A stretch of 64,000 nt of DNA from Syngnathus acus (Eukaryota > Chordata > Actinopteri > Syngnathiformes > Syngnathidae): positions 24,463,193 through 24,527,192 of the forward strand of contig NC_051088.1 of the NCBI RefSeq assembly GCF_901709675.1, in the 5' to 3' direction. How positions within the stretch are numbered: position 1 is the first letter of the stretch; every line of letters begins with the position of its first letter. The notes beneath the pieces were generated by a model. The model was not told the DNA's origin. It did no database searches and was given only the letters and a program-made list of their open reading frames with translations. Below, piece after piece: positions 63,281-64,000 of this stretch. The translations under genes were made by a program, and so were the position numbers.

Positions 63281-64000
63281 AGGGGTGTAAATCGCGGGTT
63301 TTGTCACGATACGATATCATATCGATACAAAGGACCACGATACGATTATTGCCGATATCTTAAAGCCTGCTGTGATTCATTCACGATACATCACGATATA
63401 GTGCTCCACGATCGATATTTTTATTTATTTTTTTGAAATAAAAAATATAGAACAATATCCTGATTTATAACAATTCATACGCAAAATCAACAAGGTACTG
63501 CAAACTCTTTATTTAGGAAATTATAAGAGTATTGTAGTATACAAAGTGCTTATTTTAACACTGAACTTTATCGAATTCCTATATTTTTTCTCATATAAGT
63601 AAAGAAAAATGAATATTCTTTCTTTTTTTGTAATACCGTTAACTTTAAAGTGCATTACTGAACTATTTATTTACAATAATTTTCATTGTCCGTTGAGCCA
63701 TCTTTTCTTTGGAATCCAAAGTGCTTCCAAACGAATGACTTGAAGCCCAAAGGGGAGCGAATTTCCTCGTCTTCTTGGGCACTAGCCATAGCACCAGCCC
63801 AGGAGCTCCCCTTTCACGTGCCTGCTCTGCTCACAACCCAGCACGCCGCGTACTGCTCCCGGAAAGAGGAAGCAAGCAACAATGAACTGGATTTCAAAAT
63901 AAAGTCGCGTCTCATGTCCGAGGTCAAACACGGCGATATAAATCGATGTTTACGTTTAGCATCGATGCCAATAAATCGTAGAGCATTATATCGATTAATC
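63281..64000 (+). mobile_element. hAT-like non-autonomous element, runs off the window
   Basis: Starts AGGGGTGTAAATCGCGGG, then many ATCGAT and ACGATA motifs, and the end of the window reads AATCGTAGAGCATTATATCG. Such ATCGAT-rich repeats with AGGGGTGTAA ends are common in teleosts. The right end is not visible, and no transposase frame is present. The inner part (63660-63900) has more complex sequence that may belong to the element. Confidence 0.5.

Overview
The window is vertebrate nuclear DNA, almost certainly from a ray-finned (teleost) fish. The genes are split into many short exons with GT/AG introns. The proteins match vertebrate families along their whole length. The introns and spacers carry typical teleost mobile DNA: hAT and TA-flanked MITEs, LINE 3' tails and long simple repeats. 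I cannot name the species from sequence alone. All calls were made by reading splice sites and translations by eye, without alignments.

Layout. 2.0-5.3 kb (+): complete rcbtb1, 11 coding exons, 531 codons. 6.7-9.4 kb (+): complete cdadc1, 11 coding exons, 509 codons. 11.2-12.6 kb (+): complete ube2t, 6 exons, 192 codons. 13.7-38.8 kb (-): complete lgr6, 17 coding exons, 921 codons, tail-to-tail with ube2t. 46.7-47.7 kb (+): an ETS factor of the SPI subfamily, closest to Spi-C by eye, 261 codons. 49.6-49.9 kb (-): two let-7 microRNA hairpins. 54.0-55.3 and 57.5-58.1 kb: two CpG-rich stretches that look like promoters. 61.2-62.9 kb (+): the 5' part of a TEAD gene, probably tead3, running off the right edge.

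The genes are not one pathway. Rcbtb1 is a CUL3-type ubiquitin adaptor, Cdadc1 a nucleotide deaminase, Ube2t the E2 of the Fanconi anaemia pathway, and Lgr6 the R-spondin receptor that boosts Wnt signalling. The SPI factor is a blood-lineage regulator type, and Tead3 is the DNA-binding output of Hippo/YAP. In mammals as I remember them, rcbtb1/cdadc1, ube2t/lgr6 and tead3 lie on three different chromosomes, so the window joins ancestral neighbourhoods.

The most interesting signals are these. (1) Two tandem 63-nt in-phase exons in the tead3-like gene each encode a version of the TEA-domain recognition helix, separated by a 108-nt intron with no stop codon. (2) That gene has a conserved non-AUG (ATT) start next to a possible in-frame AUG extension. 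(3) There is an antisense let-7 pair. (4) A tandem duplication inside lgr6 produced a dead copy of one LRR exon. (5) Several young-looking hAT insertions retain 8-bp target duplications.
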